Positions 23,147-34,437 of a DNA stretch of 64,000 nucleotides are shown piece by piece. The stretch is from Hordeum vulgare subsp. vulgare (taxonomy: Eukaryota > Streptophyta > Magnoliopsida > Poales > Poaceae), in the NCBI RefSeq assembly GCF_904849725.1, contig NC_058519.1, positions 27,201,267 to 27,265,266 of the forward strand. Reading direction: 5' to 3'. The notes under the pieces were generated by a model that made no database searches, was not told the DNA's origin, and saw nothing but the letters and a program-made list of their open reading frames with translations. Position 1 is the first letter of the stretch, and every line of letters starts with the position of its first letter. The position numbers and the translations under genes were made by a program.

Positions 23147-24109
23147 TTATCCTAATAGGGAAAGGTGGTTTCTCAATGTAAGCCTCGGAACAACAGGATC
23201 ATTATAGGCAATGACTCTCTCTTCAACTCGAGTGGGTTTAACTACACTGACTTCTAACGGAGGATGATATATAAACCACTTCTCTTTAGGGAGATCAATA
23301 TGAGCAGCAAAGGATTCACACAGTGAAGCTACTATCTCAGAGTCAAGTCCATACTTAGCACTAAAGTCACAAAAAGTATTTGTTTCAACAAAGGATTTAA
23401 CGCAATCAAACGTGAAATTCATACCTGACTCCTTACCTTCTTCAAGCTCCCAATATTCAAAGTTGGGTTTAATTATCTCCAATAAATTCCATTTGAAGTC
23501 AATATCTCTCTTCATAAAAGAACCGGTACAAGAAGTGCCAAGCATGGTGTGATCATCATGAGAAAGCCGAGCATGGAAGTTCTGAATGATAATTTCTCTC
23601 GAGAGCTCATGATTGGGGCATGGATATAACATTGATTTAATCCTCCCCCAAGCTTGAGCGATGGTTTCTCTGTCACGAGGCCAAAAATTATAAATATAAT
23701 TCCGATCACGATGTACTAAATGCATAGGATAAAACTTTTGATGAAATTCCAATTTCAACCGATTGTAGTCCCATGATCCAGTATCATCACATAGCCTATA
23801 CCATGTCAACGCCTTATCCTTCAAAGATAAAGGAAATACCTTCTTCTTGACCTCATCCTCGGGCAAACCTGCAAGCTTAAATAAACCACAAACTTCATCT
23901 ACATAGATTAGATGCAATTCTGGATGTGATGTTCCATCTCCTGTAAAAGGATTAGCTAGCAGTTTCTCAAGCATACCCGAAGGAAATTCAAAGAAAATAT
24001 TTTCAGTAGGTGCGGCAGGTTGAGGAGCAACTCTTTGTGCTTCCGTTCGAGGTGAAGATACCCCGAACAAGCCCCTCAAAGGATTAGTATCCATAGTGAC
24101 AAGTGACAA
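23147..24109 (-). CDS. gag: Athila-type gag, 320 aa, C-terminus shifted
   Basis: The ATG at 24109 lies about 60 nt after the PBS. The protein has an N-terminal low-complexity part and a retrotransposon gag domain (KALTWYRLC, LEFHQKFYP, ETIAQAWGRIK). A one-base shift near 23180 replaces the expected join to the protease with a short tail (NHLSLLG) and a stop. No CCHC knuckle is seen in this part, as in many Athila-type gags. The rest of the frame is open, so this capsid-like part might be translated if transcribed. Confidence 0.82.
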   Translation of the reverse strand: MSLVTMDTNPLRGLFGVSSPRTEAQRVAPQPAAPTENIFFEFPSGMLEKLLANPFTGDGTSHPELHLIYVDEVCGLFKLAGLPEDEVKKKVFPLSLKDKALTWYRLCDDTGSWDYNRLKLEFHQKFYPMHLVHRDRNYIYNFWPRDRETIAQAWGRIKSMLYPCPNHELSREIIIQNFHARLSHDDHTMLGTSCTGSFMKRDIDFKWNLLEIIKPNFEYWELEEGKESGMNFTFDCVKSFVETNTFCDFSAKYGLDSEIVASLCESFAAHIDLPKEKWFIYHPPLEVSVVKPTRVEERVIAYNDPVVPRLTLRNHLSLLG

Positions 24110-24170
24110 TAAATTTCAGCACACTATATGAATGTTTCCTTACCAAGTTCCACTTACCAAAGGCGCTTCA

Positions 24171-24189
24171 CTCACAGGCAACGGCGCCA
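24171..24189 (-). other. Primer-binding site of the Athila-type element
   Basis: TGGCGCCGTTGCCTGTGAG on the minus strand, 11 bases after the 5' LTR end. This is the PBS type common to Triticeae Athila-like families. Confidence 0.75.
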
Positions 24190-24200
24190 GAAAAGATTCT

Positions 24201-25722
24201 TGATGACCCACAAGTATAGGGGATCAATCGTAGTCCTTTCGATAAGTAAGAGTGTTGAACCCAACGAGGAGCAGAAGGATCTGACAAGTGGTATTCAGCA
24301 AGGTAAAATCTGCACGCATTGAAATTGTCAGTAACAAGTGATTGTGTGGTGAGATGATTCGTAGCAAGCAACAAGTAACAAAAGTAGCAACGGTGCAGAA
24401 AAGTGGCACAATCCCTTTTGTAGAAATGGACAAGCCCGGACAAAGTCTTATAGGAGGAAAAACGCTCCCGAGGACACACGGGAATTTCTGTCATGCTAGT
24501 TTTCATCATGTTCATATGATTCGCGTTCGTTACTTTGATAGTTTGATATGTGGGTGGACCGGCACTTGGGTACTGCCCTTACTTGGACAAGCATCCCACT
24601 TATTATTAACCCCTCTCGCAAGCATCCGCAACTACGAAAGAAGAATTAAGACAAAGTCTAACCATAGCATTAAACTAGTGGATCCAAATCAGCCCCTTAC
24701 GAAGCAACACATAAACTAGGGTTTAAGCTTTTGTCACTCTAGCAACCCATCATCTCCTTACTACTTCCCAATGCCTTCCTCTAGGCCCAAATAATGGTGA
24801 AGTGTTATGTAGTCGACATTCACATAACACCACTAGAGGAAAAACAACATACAACATATCAAATTACCGAACGAATACCAAATTCACATGACTACTATTA
24901 GCATGACTTATCCCATGTCCTCGGGAACAAAAGTAACTACTCACAAAGCATAATCATAATCATGATCAGAGAGGTAATGAGTAGCATCAAGGATCTGAAC
25001 ATAAACTCTTCCATCAAGTAATCGAACTAGCATCAACTACAAAGAGTAATCAACACTACTAGCAACATTACAAGTACCAATCGGAGTCGCGAGACGGAGA
25101 TTGGTTACAAGTGATGAACTAAGGTTTGGAGATGAGATGGTGCTGATGAAGATGTTGATGGTGATGAGTCCCCTCCGATGAGAGGAGTGTTGGTGATGAC
25201 GGTGGCGACGATTTCCCCCTCCGGGAGGGAAGTTTCCCCGGCAGGATAGTCCTGCGGGAGCTCTAGATTGGTTCTGCTCAAGTTCCGCCTCGTGGCGGCG
25301 GCGAAACTACGAAAAAGCTCCTTCCTGATTTTTTTTCTGGACGAAACCCTTCATATAGCAGAAGAGGGGGGCAGTGGGCCAGCAGGCTGCCCACAAGCCC
25401 CCTTGGCGCGACCAGGGGGTGGCCGCACCAAGCAGGCTTGTGGCCACCTGCTGGCGCCCCTCTCGCGCTTCTTCGGCCCAGTATTTTTATAAATCCGGAA
25501 AAAAGATCCTTGTTGGTTTTTACGGCGTTTGGAGTTGCGCGGAATAGGTATCTCAACTTTGCTCCTTTTTCAGGCTAGAATTCCAGCTGCCGGCATTCTC
25601 CCTCTTCATGTAAACCTTGCAAAATAAGAGAGAAAATGCATAAGTATTGTACCATGAAGTGAAATAACAGCTCAAGAAGCGATAAATATCAACATGAAAC
25701 ATGATGCAAAATGGACGTATCA
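24201..25722 (-). repeat. 5' LTR of the Athila-type element (1,522 bp)
   Basis: On the minus strand it starts TGATACGTCC (25722) and ends GGGTCATCA (24201). It aligns with 1-1482 with about 3% mismatches by eye. Confidence 0.9.
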
Positions 25723-25727
25723 ATCTC

Positions 25728-27213
25728 CGCTAGCACTGGTGATCACTACCCCTTCATTGGCAACCCTCCGACTCGGGCGTCCGCACTCCTCACCACCACC
25801 TCGGATCTGTGGCACTGCCGCCTCGGCCACCCTAGTGCTCACACCCTCTCTTCGCTCTCTCGCGACTTTCTTAGCGATTGTAATAAGGCTCCTAATGTTC
25901 CATGTAGTGCTTGCCAACTAGGGCGCCAACCACGCCTCCCATTCTCTTCTTCTCATAGCAAAACATTTGCTCCATTTGATTTAATACATTATGACTTGTG
26001 GACGTCACCGGTTGTAAGCTTTTCAGGCTATCAATATTATCTTGTCATTTTAGACGACTACATCCACTATTCTTGGTCATTCCCCTGACGCCACAAATCC
26101 GAGACATCCACCGTTCTACAACGCTTCTTTACATTTGTTCACACACAATTTCAAGTGATCATCAAAAGTTTGCAATGTGACAATGACGGTGAATTTATCA
26201 ACGTGTCCCTTCGCTCTTTCTTCTCCTCCAATGGCATTGTGTACTGGTTCTCTTGCCCTCACACATCACCACAAAATGGTAAGGCGGAACGGCTCATTCG
26301 CACCACAAACGATATTGTGCGCTCCCTCCTCTTCCAAGCAAACTTAACACCCCCATTTTGGGTGGAGGCTCTTCATACTAACACATATGTTCTTAACCGA
26401 CGGCCATCCCGCGCCATCACGCCCTACACACCATACTATATTCTCCACGGCGTGCAGCCCGAGTACTCCCATCTTCGCGTCTTTGGATGTCTTTGTTTTG
26501 CTAACCTACACGCCACCATCGACAAGAAGCTCTCCCCCCGCTCCTCACCTTGTGTTTTCCTCGGTTACCCCCTTGAACACAAAGGCTACAGGTGCTACGA
26601 CCTCACTACTCGTCGTGTCATTGTTTGCCGTCACGTTGTGTTTGACAAAACCTCGCTTCCGTATCGACAACACACATCGGGGCACACCACCACCACGTAC
26701 ACAGTAGATCACCATGCAGCTCCACCCACCCGACCGAATCTCTTGGATCCAGCGCCATCCTCGTCGTCCGGGCCCCACGCGCCACTCCCACCAGATTCGC
26801 CTCGCATTACCCCCACCACCGCGTCTCCCGCTGTCGCATGTCCCTCCACTGTTGGCCCGTCTGAGCCACCCGCATGCTCCACCTCGATACCCATGCATGT
26901 TCCCCATGACTCGCCCGCCTCACACCAACCCCCCGATTCACCTGCCGCGTCTGCCACACAAGATTCTCCCTCCTCCTTGGACTCATCGCCCGATCCTCCT
27001 GCCAACAGCCCAGGCAACCCCACCAGATCCACCTCGCATTCGCTCCATCCACCCCACACCGCCACCTATTCCTCCCCATGCACAACCGATACAGCCACCC
27101 TGCAACGCACACACCATGTCCACTCGCTCCAAGGCTGGTTATCTCATGCCCCGTCAACTCTTCCTTACGGCTACCACCTCTTCCACTATTTCCCCCATTC
27201 CACCTACATATAA
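25728..27213 (+). pseudogene. Copia integrase and linker, 5' truncated
   Basis: The frame opens inside the GAG-pre-integrase zinc-binding part (LWHCRLGH and CSACQLGR) and runs into the integrase core (DLIHYDLWTSP, QCDNDGEF, PQNGKAERLIR with the catalytic E), then the SHLRVFGCLCF and GYRCYD conserved blocks and a Pro-rich linker. A TGA at 26086-26088 and frameshifts after about 26714 break it. The upstream part (gag, protease) is displaced to the left of the window by the Athila-type insertion. It belongs to a short-LTR Copia group. Confidence 0.88.
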
Positions 27214-27940
27214 ATCCGTTCTCAAAAACCCCCATTGGCACCAAGCTATGCTAGATGAATATCGATCATGCTCTAATGGATAACTTTACTTGGTCTTTGG
27301 TACCTAAGCCTGCAGCAGTAAACATTGTCACGGGCAAGTGGATTTTTCGTCACAAGTTTCACCCTGATTGCTCACTCGCACGGTACAAGGCTCGGTGGGT
27401 TGTATGCGGATTCACTCAAAAGGAAGGTGTGTACTATGGCGAAACATTCAGCCCGGTGGTGAAGCCTTCCACCATTCGCGTCGTGCTCAGCATTCCTACC
27501 TCTCAGTCCTGGCCAATCCATCAACTGGATGTCGAAAATGCATTCCTTCACGGTGACCTCAATGAGACGGTATACTGCTCACAACCAGCGGGCTTTGTCG
27601 ATGCCTCTCGTCCTAACCATGTTTGTCTTCTTCGCAAGTCACTCTATGGGCTCAAACAGGCCCCTCGCACATGGTTTCTTTGGTTCCAAGCATTCCTTTT
27701 GTCCTTGGGCTTCTGCGCCTCAAAAGTGATTCCTCCTTGTTCATCATGCATCATGGTAACTCCCTTGCCTACTTACTAGTCTATGTGGATGACATCATTT
27801 TGACGGCGAGCTCCCCCACCATTCTCTCCTCCGTCATCCACTCCCTCAAATCCGAATTCTCCATGTCGAACATGGGCCCTCTCCACCATTTCTTAGGCAT
27901 CAATGTTACCAACGACACCTTCGGCCTCTTCCTATGCTAG
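27214..27940 (+). pseudogene. Copia reverse transcriptase
   Basis: Conserved blocks: NIVTGKWIFRHKF, YKARWVVCGFTQ, QLDVENAFLHGDL (usually DVKNAFLHG), KSLYGLKQAPRTWF, and the catalytic LLVYVDDIILTA. One frameshift lies near 27728 between the thumb and the YVDD block, another near 27250. A TAG at 27938-27940 ends the frame. Confidence 0.9.
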
Positions 27941-28075
27941 CAACAATATACACTAGAGATTCCTGAGCGTGCCAAGATGCTAAATTGCAAACCTGTCTCC
28001 ACACCCATAGACACCAGCTCGAAGACATCTTCCTAGGACGGCCACCGCCTCTCCAATCCCACACAGTATCGCAGC

Positions 28076-28743
28076 TTGGCCGGTGCACTACAGTACCTCA
28101 CTCTTACTAGGCCTAACATCGCCTATGCCATTCAACAAGTTTGCTTATTCATGCATGCCCCACGCGACACTCACATGCAACTTGTTAAACGCATACTTCG
28201 ATACTTACAGGGCACCTCCCACTATGGCCTCCAACTAGACAAATCATCATCCATGGACCTTGTTGCATACACTGATGCGAATTGGGCAGGTTGCTCGGAT
28301 GCACGTAAGTCCATGTCTGGCTTTTGTGTATTCCTTGGCTCCAATCTCGTGTCCTAGTCCTTCAAGCGACAACCCACTATTTTGAGGTCCAGCACCGAGG
28401 CAGAATACCGCGATATGGCAAACTACGTCACTGAATCTTGTTGGCTGCGTCAACTTCCACATGAACTTCGTCTACCTCCAACACGAGCGACAGTGGTGTA
28501 TTGTGACAACATCATGACATCTTATCTTGCTTGCAATCCAGTGCAACACCAACGCACAAAGCACATTGAGATTGACTTATACTTTATCCGAGATCGGGTG
28601 GCGCTTGGCGAAGTTCGTGTTCTTCACGTTCCTTCGAGCTCTCAATTTGCCGATGTGTTCACAAAGGGATTGCCATCACAAGTGTTCAACGACTTTCGTT
28701 CCAGCCTGAACATCCATCCACATGGAGTTCCGACTGAGGGGGG
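28076..28743 (+). pseudogene. Copia RNase H
   Basis: The frame shows ALQYLTLTRPNIAYA, YTDANWAGC (catalytic Asp), STEAEYRDMA (catalytic Glu), VYCDN, and the tail HVPSSSQFADVFTKGL typical of Copia RNase H. A TAG at 28355-28357 (LVS then stop) interrupts it. A polypurine tract, ACTGAGGGGGG (28733-28743), follows and overlaps the C-terminus. Confidence 0.88.
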
Positions 28744-28970
28744 TGTTAGACAAAGTCTTATGTAACGTTGTGTACCACAATTATAGGATCAAGGGAGAGA
28801 GCACGTCGGCCACTTTGCCACCTATATAGAATGTGACTACTCTCCCTATATAAACCCATCTCTGTAATCTTTGATAATCAAGGAATAATCTTTCCAACTT
28901 TGATGACTTCCAGTAGCGGCATCGGCGCTGTTGTCATGCCGGGCTCCATTGGTTTCTGGCGGTGTATGGA
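28744..28970 (+). repeat. 3' LTR of the Copia element (right border unclear)
   Basis: It starts TGTTAGACAAAG directly after the polypurine tract. It has a TATA box in CTATATAAACC (about 28847) and an R-like stretch. The right border cannot be fixed because an Angela LTR is inserted at 28971. LTRs of this group are only a few hundred bases. Sequence after 56008 may be the last part or the flank. Confidence 0.65.
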
Positions 28971-29991
28971 CTATGTTTTGGAAATATACCCTAGAGGCAA
29001 TAATAAAGTGGTTATTATTATATTTTCTAGTTCATGATAATTGTCTATTATTCATGCTATCATTGTATTAACCGAAAACCGTAATGCATGTGTGACCACA
29101 ACATGCCCCTAGTGAGCCTCTAGTTGGCTAGCTCGTTGATCAATAGATGGTCATGGTTTCCTGATGTGATGGACAAGACCCAATTCTAAGCATAGCGCTA
29201 GATCGTATTGTTCATATGCTAAAGCTTTTCTAATGTCAAGTATCATTTCCTTAGACCATGAGATTGTGCAACTCCCCGAATACCGTAGGAATGCTTTGAG
29301 TGTATCAAACGTAACAACATAACTGGGTGATTATAAAGGTGCACTACATGTATCTCCGAAAGTGTATGTTTGTTTGTACGAATCGAGACTGGGATTTGTC
29401 ACTCTCTGTGACGGAGAGGTATCTCTGGGCCCACTCGGTAATGCATCATCATAATGAGCTCAATGTGACTAAGAAGTTAGCCATGGAATGATCTGTTATG
29501 GAACCAGGTAAAGAGACTTGCCGGTAACGAGATTGAACAAGGTATAAGGATACCGACGATCGAATCTCGGGCAAGTTATATACCGATAGACAAAGGGAAT
29601 TGCATACGGGATTGATTGAATCCCCGACATCCTGGTTCATCCGATGAGATCATCGTGGAACATGTGGGAGCCAGCATGGATATCCAGACCCCGATGTTGG
29701 TTATTGACTGGAGAGGTGTCTCGGTCATGTCTACATAGTTCCCGAACACGTAGGGTCTACACACTTAAGGTTCGATGACACTAGAGTTGTAATGCGAATA
29801 GTATGTGGTTACCGAAAGTTGTTCGGAGTCCCGGATGAGATCCCGGATGTCATGAGGAGCTCCGGAATGGTCCGGAGGTAAAGATTCATATATAGGAAGT
29901 GGAGATTTAATCGCCGGAAATGTTTCAGGGATCATCAGTATTGTACCGGGACCACCGGATGGGTTTCGGTGGTCCACTGGGAGGGGCCATG

Positions 29992-30125
29992 ATTTCGTGA
30001 CAGCAGACCTTCCCCAGCAACGGCACCAGAAAAATGCTGATTCCGTGACAGCAGACCTTCCCCTGCAACAGCACCAGAAGAATGCTGCTAGCACTCTCCG
30101 GCAATCGAAACTAGAAGAATGTTGT
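29992..30125 (-). repeat. Three tandem PBS-like repeats at the LTR end
   Basis: Two clear units of about 47-50 bp, each with GACAGCAGACCTTCCCC followed by GCAACGGCACC or GCAACAGCACC and AGAA(A/G)AATGCTG, are followed by a weaker third with AGAAGAATGTTG. On the minus strand the core reads TTCTGGTGCCGTTGC, close to the TGGCGCCGTTGC PBS of neighbouring families. Confidence 0.6.
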
Positions 30126-30197
30126 TGACGGCCCACCAGCGCGTGGGATCGCAGCAGTTTTCGAGGGTAGAGGATTCGACCCAAATTTGTTGATCTC

Positions 30198-31849
30198 TGA
30201 TGTCTACTACGCAACCTTCTCCTTGTAGACGTTGTTGGGCCTCCAAGCGCAGAGGTTTGTAGGACAGTAGCAATTTTCCCTCAAGTGGGTGACCTAAGGT
30301 TTATCAATCCGTGGAGGCGTAGGATGAAGATGGTCTCTCTCAAGCAACCCTGCAACCAAATAACAAAGAGTCTCTTGTGTCCCCAACACACCCAATACAA
30401 TGGTAAATTGTATAGGTGCACTAGTTCGGCGAAGAGATGGTGATACAAGTGCAATATGGATGGTAGATATAGGCTTTTGTAATCTGAAATTACAAAAACA
30501 GCAAGGTAACAAATGGTAAAAGTGAGCATGAACGGTATTGCAATGCGTGGAAACAAGGCCTAGGGTTCATACTTTCACTAGTGAAGTTCTCTCAACAATG
30601 ATAGCATAATTGGATCATATAACTAGCCCTCAACATGCAACAAAGAGTCACTCCAAAGTCACTAATAGCGGGGAACAAATGAAGAGATTATTGTCGGGTA
30701 CGAAACCACCACAAAGCTATTCTTTCTGATCGATCTATCATAGAGTTCGTACTAGAATAACACCTTAAGATACATATCAACCAAGACCCTAATGTCACCT
30801 AGATACTGCATTGTCACCTCAAGTATCCGTGGGCATGATTATACGATATGCATCACATAATCTCATAATCATCTATTCAACCAACACATAGAACTTCAAA
30901 GAGTGCCCCAAAGTTTCTACCAGAGAGTCAAAACGTGTGCCAACCCCTGTGCATAGGTTCCCAATGTCACGAACCCGCAAGTTGATCACCAAAACATACA
31001 TCAAGTACTCACATGAATCCACGTGTGCCAACCCATATGCATAGGTTCCCAATTGTCACAAACCCGCAAGTTAATCACAGCAGATAGACACGTGCAAGAC
31101 ATACATCAAGTGTTCTCAAAGACTCAATCCGATAAGATAACTCCAAAGGGGAAACTCAATTCATTACAAGAGGGAGAGGGGGAAGAACATCATAAGATCC
31201 AACTATAGTAGCAAAGCCCATGGTACATCGAGATCAAGACATATCAAGAACACGAGAGAGAGAGAGATCAAACACATAGCTACTGGTACATACCCTCAGC
31301 CCCGAGGGAGAACTACTCCCTCCTCGTCATGGAGATCACCGGGATGATGAAGATGGCCACCGGAGATGGATTCCCCCTCCGGCAGGGTGCCAGAACGGGC
31401 TCCAGATTGGTTTTTGGTGGCTACAGAGGCATGCGGCGGCGGAACTCCCGATCTAGGTTTCTTTCTGGAGGTTTCTGAATTTATAGGAATTTATGGCGGT
31501 GGAATTGCGTCAGTTGGGCCCACGAGGAGGTCACAAGCCTGCGCGCCACCACCGGGTGGTGGTGGCGGCGTGAGGACTTGTGACTCCCTCGTGGCCCATC
31601 TGGCCTTCTCCCAAAGCTTCGGGGGTCTCTTTTGGTCCAAAAAAATCATCGTAAAGTTTCATTCCATTTGGACTCCGTCTGAAAATGGGCCAAAAACACG
31701 GAAAAAACAGAAACTAGCACTTGGCACTGAGTTAATAGGTTAGTCCCAAAAAGATATAAAATAGCATATTCGTGCATATAAAACATCCAAAGTTGACAAG
31801 ATAATAGCATGGAACCATAAAAAATTATAGATACGTTGGAGACGTATCA
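30198..31849 (-). repeat. 3' LTR of the Sabrina/WHAM-like element (1,652 bp)
   Basis: It starts TGATACGTCTCCAACGTATC on the minus strand (31849) and ends at 30198 with GTAGACATCA. This copy is full length; the 5' LTR lacks the bases equivalent to 30420-31576. Confidence 0.9.
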
Positions 31850-33719
31850 AGCATCCCCAAGCTTAACTCCTGCTCGTCCTCGAGTAGGGAAGTGATAAAG
31901 AATGAATTTTTGATGTTGCATGCTACCTAGCATAGTTTTCCTTTGTAACTTCTCTCACGTGACATGAATGTTCAGATCCGTTAGATTCAAAACAATAATA
32001 ATTCAAGCAAACTAGCAAGGTAATCATGAACTTTCAAAATAACAAGGCCAAAAGAAAGTTATCCCTACAAAAGCATATAGTCTGGCTATGCTCTATCATC
32101 ATTGTACAACGAATTTAAATCATGCACAACCCCGGTATTGTCCAAGTAATTGTTTCACACCTTTACTTTCTCAAACCTTTTCAACTCTCACGCAATACAT
32201 GAGCGTGAGCCATGGTTTTAGCACTATAAGTGGTGTGGAGTGTGGTGGAGGTTGCAAGACAAAAAAGGAGAATATGATCACATTAACTAGGCATATCGAT
32301 GAGCTGTGGAGATGCTCATCAATAGATATCAATGTGAATGAGTAGGGATTGCCATACAAATGATGCACTAGAGCTAAGAGTATGTGAAAGCTCTTAAAGA
32401 AAACTAGTGGGTGTGCATCCAACTTGCTTGCTCACGAAGACCTAAGGCAATTTTGAGGAAGCCTATCATTGGAATATACAAGCCAAGTTATATAACAAAA
32501 ATTTCCCACTAGCTATATGGTGGTGACAAAACGAGAGACTCTCAATCATGAAGATCATGGTGCTTAATATGCACAAGTGTGGAAAAGTGGTATATTGTCC
32601 CTTCTCTCTTTTTCTCTCATTTTTTTATGGGCTCTTTGGCCTCTCTTTTTTATTTTTTTTATTTTGGTGGGCTTCTTTGGCCTCTTTTATTTCCTCACAT
32701 GGGACAATGCTCCATCAATGATGATCATCACACTTTCAACTCAAAACTTAGATTAACTATGACTCTATATGGAATGCCTTCGGCAGTGTACCGTGACAAT
32801 GATCTAGCATGGCATAGACATTAATGGAAACATCATGCTAGCTATCTTACGATCATGCAATGGCAATGTAGACATGGTGGCACATGTCATGGTGGTAGTT
32901 GCATGGCAATATATCTCGAAATGACTTTGAAAAAGCCATATTAGGTAGGTATGGTGGCTGTTTTGAGGGAGGCTAATGGTGGGTTTTGTGCACCGGCGAA
33001 AGTTGCACGGCACTAAGAAGATAGTGATGGTGGAAGGTGAAAGTGCATCTAAACCATGGACTCAACATTAGTCATGAAGAACTCAAATACTTGTTGCAAA
33101 AGTTTTATTAGTAATCGAAACAAAGCATTCAACGCATACTCCTAGGGGAAGGGTTGGTAGGTATAAACCATCGCGCGATCCCGACCGCCACGCAAAGGAT
33201 GACAAGCAATAGACTAATCATGCTCAGATTTCATCACATAGCGGTTCACCATACGTGCATGCTATGGGAATCACTCTCTTAAACACAAGTATTTCTAGAT
33301 CCACAACACCTTACTAGCATGACTTCAATATTACCAAAACCACAACTCAAAACTAATTGAGATGAATCAAACTTCTCTAACTATTCAATGCATATGAAGG
33401 TGGAAGTTTTTGTATCCCTTTGGATAACTACCCCTTTTGAGACTACTTTCAAAGCATAGATCAACTATCAAGCCACGCACCACTTCGCTCTAAAAGATAT
33501 AAGTGACGCACATAGAGAAAAAGTATCTAGGTCAAAAGATATAAGTGAAGCACATGTGAGCTGAATTGTCTACCAAAGGATATAAGTGAAGCTCGACAAA
33601 ATCACGGTGAGTGCATGTCTCTCTCTCTAGCTGTGCAGCAAGGATGATTGTGACACAACAAAAATAAAAGACTCCTACGGTACAAGACGCTCCAAGCAAA
33701 AACACATAACATGTGGTGA
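31850..33719 (-). other. 3' internal region of the Sabrina/WHAM-like element
   Basis: No coding sequence is supported. A polypurine tract AAGCTTGGGGATGC (minus) abuts the LTR. Three imperfect repeats of about 42 bp around GATATAAGTGAAGCACA start at 33492, 33534 and 33575. The last bases, TGA at 33717-33719, are the CACTA target-site copy. Confidence 0.65.
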
Positions 33720-34013
33720 CACTAGTAGAAAACAGGGCTATCGTTCGGCCCTGGCCAGCCCATTAGTCCCGGTTCTTCAAGAACCGGGACCAATGGGGGG
33801 TAATAGACCCGGTTCGTGAGCCCAGGGGGCGGCCGGGGCCACGTGGGCATTGGTCCCGGTTTGTGTAGAACCATTTGTCCTGGTTCGAGCCACGAACCGG
33901 GACCAACGGTCCTCGCTGCTGGCCCACAACCATTGGTCCCGTTCATGGCATGAACCGGGATAGAAGGGGTGGCTTTAGTCCCGGTTCATGCCACGAACCG
34001 GGACAAATAACTT
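33720..34013 (+). repeat. Left terminal and subterminal repeats of the CACTA element
   Basis: After the terminal repeat come several palindromes with AACCGGGACC/GGTCCCGGTT cores (for example 33763-33790 and 33970-34003). Such arrays are where CACTA-encoded proteins bind the ends. Confidence 0.85.
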
Positions 34014-34437
34014 GCCTATATATACCCACCGCCGCGGCAGAGCACTCCACAGTGCTCTGTTTTTTCAATCCGGTGAGGTTTCTAGTTCACCTCCTATGCA
34101 CATGAGGTGTTCACCTCCTACGCACATGAGGTGTTCACCTCCTATGCACATGAGGTGTTCGTTGAAATGCCCGAGCCACACTAGTTAAGCTTTCTCCTCT
34201 CGAAGCTCCACCTAGGAGCTCCATTTTTTCGAGATTTGTCTAGATTTAGGGGTCCGTCACGCCCCGTCCCTGTTATCACCGTTGTTGATCGCCCGCGCCG
34301 ATCTCGTCGCCGGCACCACCGTGGTGAGCCTCTTGTTCTTATCTTCTTTATGATACTTGTCTGACTTTCTTACTTTAGATAGATATTTGTCTGATTTTCT
34401 TAATTTCGACACACATAATTATATGTAATGCATGCAG
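34014..34437 (+). promoter_or_regulatory. Promoter, leader exon and leader intron of the CACTA transposase
   Basis: A TATA box (CTATATATA, about 34016) follows the last palindrome. The leader has three tandem 24 bp repeats (34086-34157). A likely donor GTGAGC at 34324 and an acceptor ATGCAG ending at 34437 give a leader intron just before the ATG. Confidence 0.6.
34086..34157 (+). repeat. 24 bp tandem repeat, three copies
   Basis: The unit TTCACCTCCTATGCACATGA plus GGTG occurs three times without gaps; the middle copy has one change. It lies in the untranslated leader of the transposase. Confidence 0.9.

Larger units (their letters stand above)
1..25722 (-). mobile_element. Athila-type Gypsy LTR retrotransposon (Fatima-like), left end outside window
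   Basis: The element reads on the minus strand: 5' LTR at 24201-25722, PBS, gag, protease, RT-RNase H and integrase leftward to 20222. It is interrupted by a Tekay element (4027-20216) and resumes at 4026 with the pol C-terminus, a small third ORF, a polypurine tract and the 3' LTR (1-1482). Base 1 aligns with 24243, so about 42 bp of the 3' LTR lie outside the window. The LTRs differ at roughly 3% of sites by eye. It interrupts a Copia integrase at 25723; the expected TSD is ATCTC (25723-25727), whose partner is outside. The name Fatima-like is tentative; the Athila lineage follows from the FMDD-type RT and the TGGCGCCGTTGCC PBS. Confidence 0.85.

Noticed and set aside
26714..27283. 189 aa Pro-rich ORF and minus-strand partners (26709-27065, 26807-27244)
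   Set aside because: They are shadow frames of the Pro/Ser-rich linker between Copia integrase and RT; only the last few residues of the plus one match RT.
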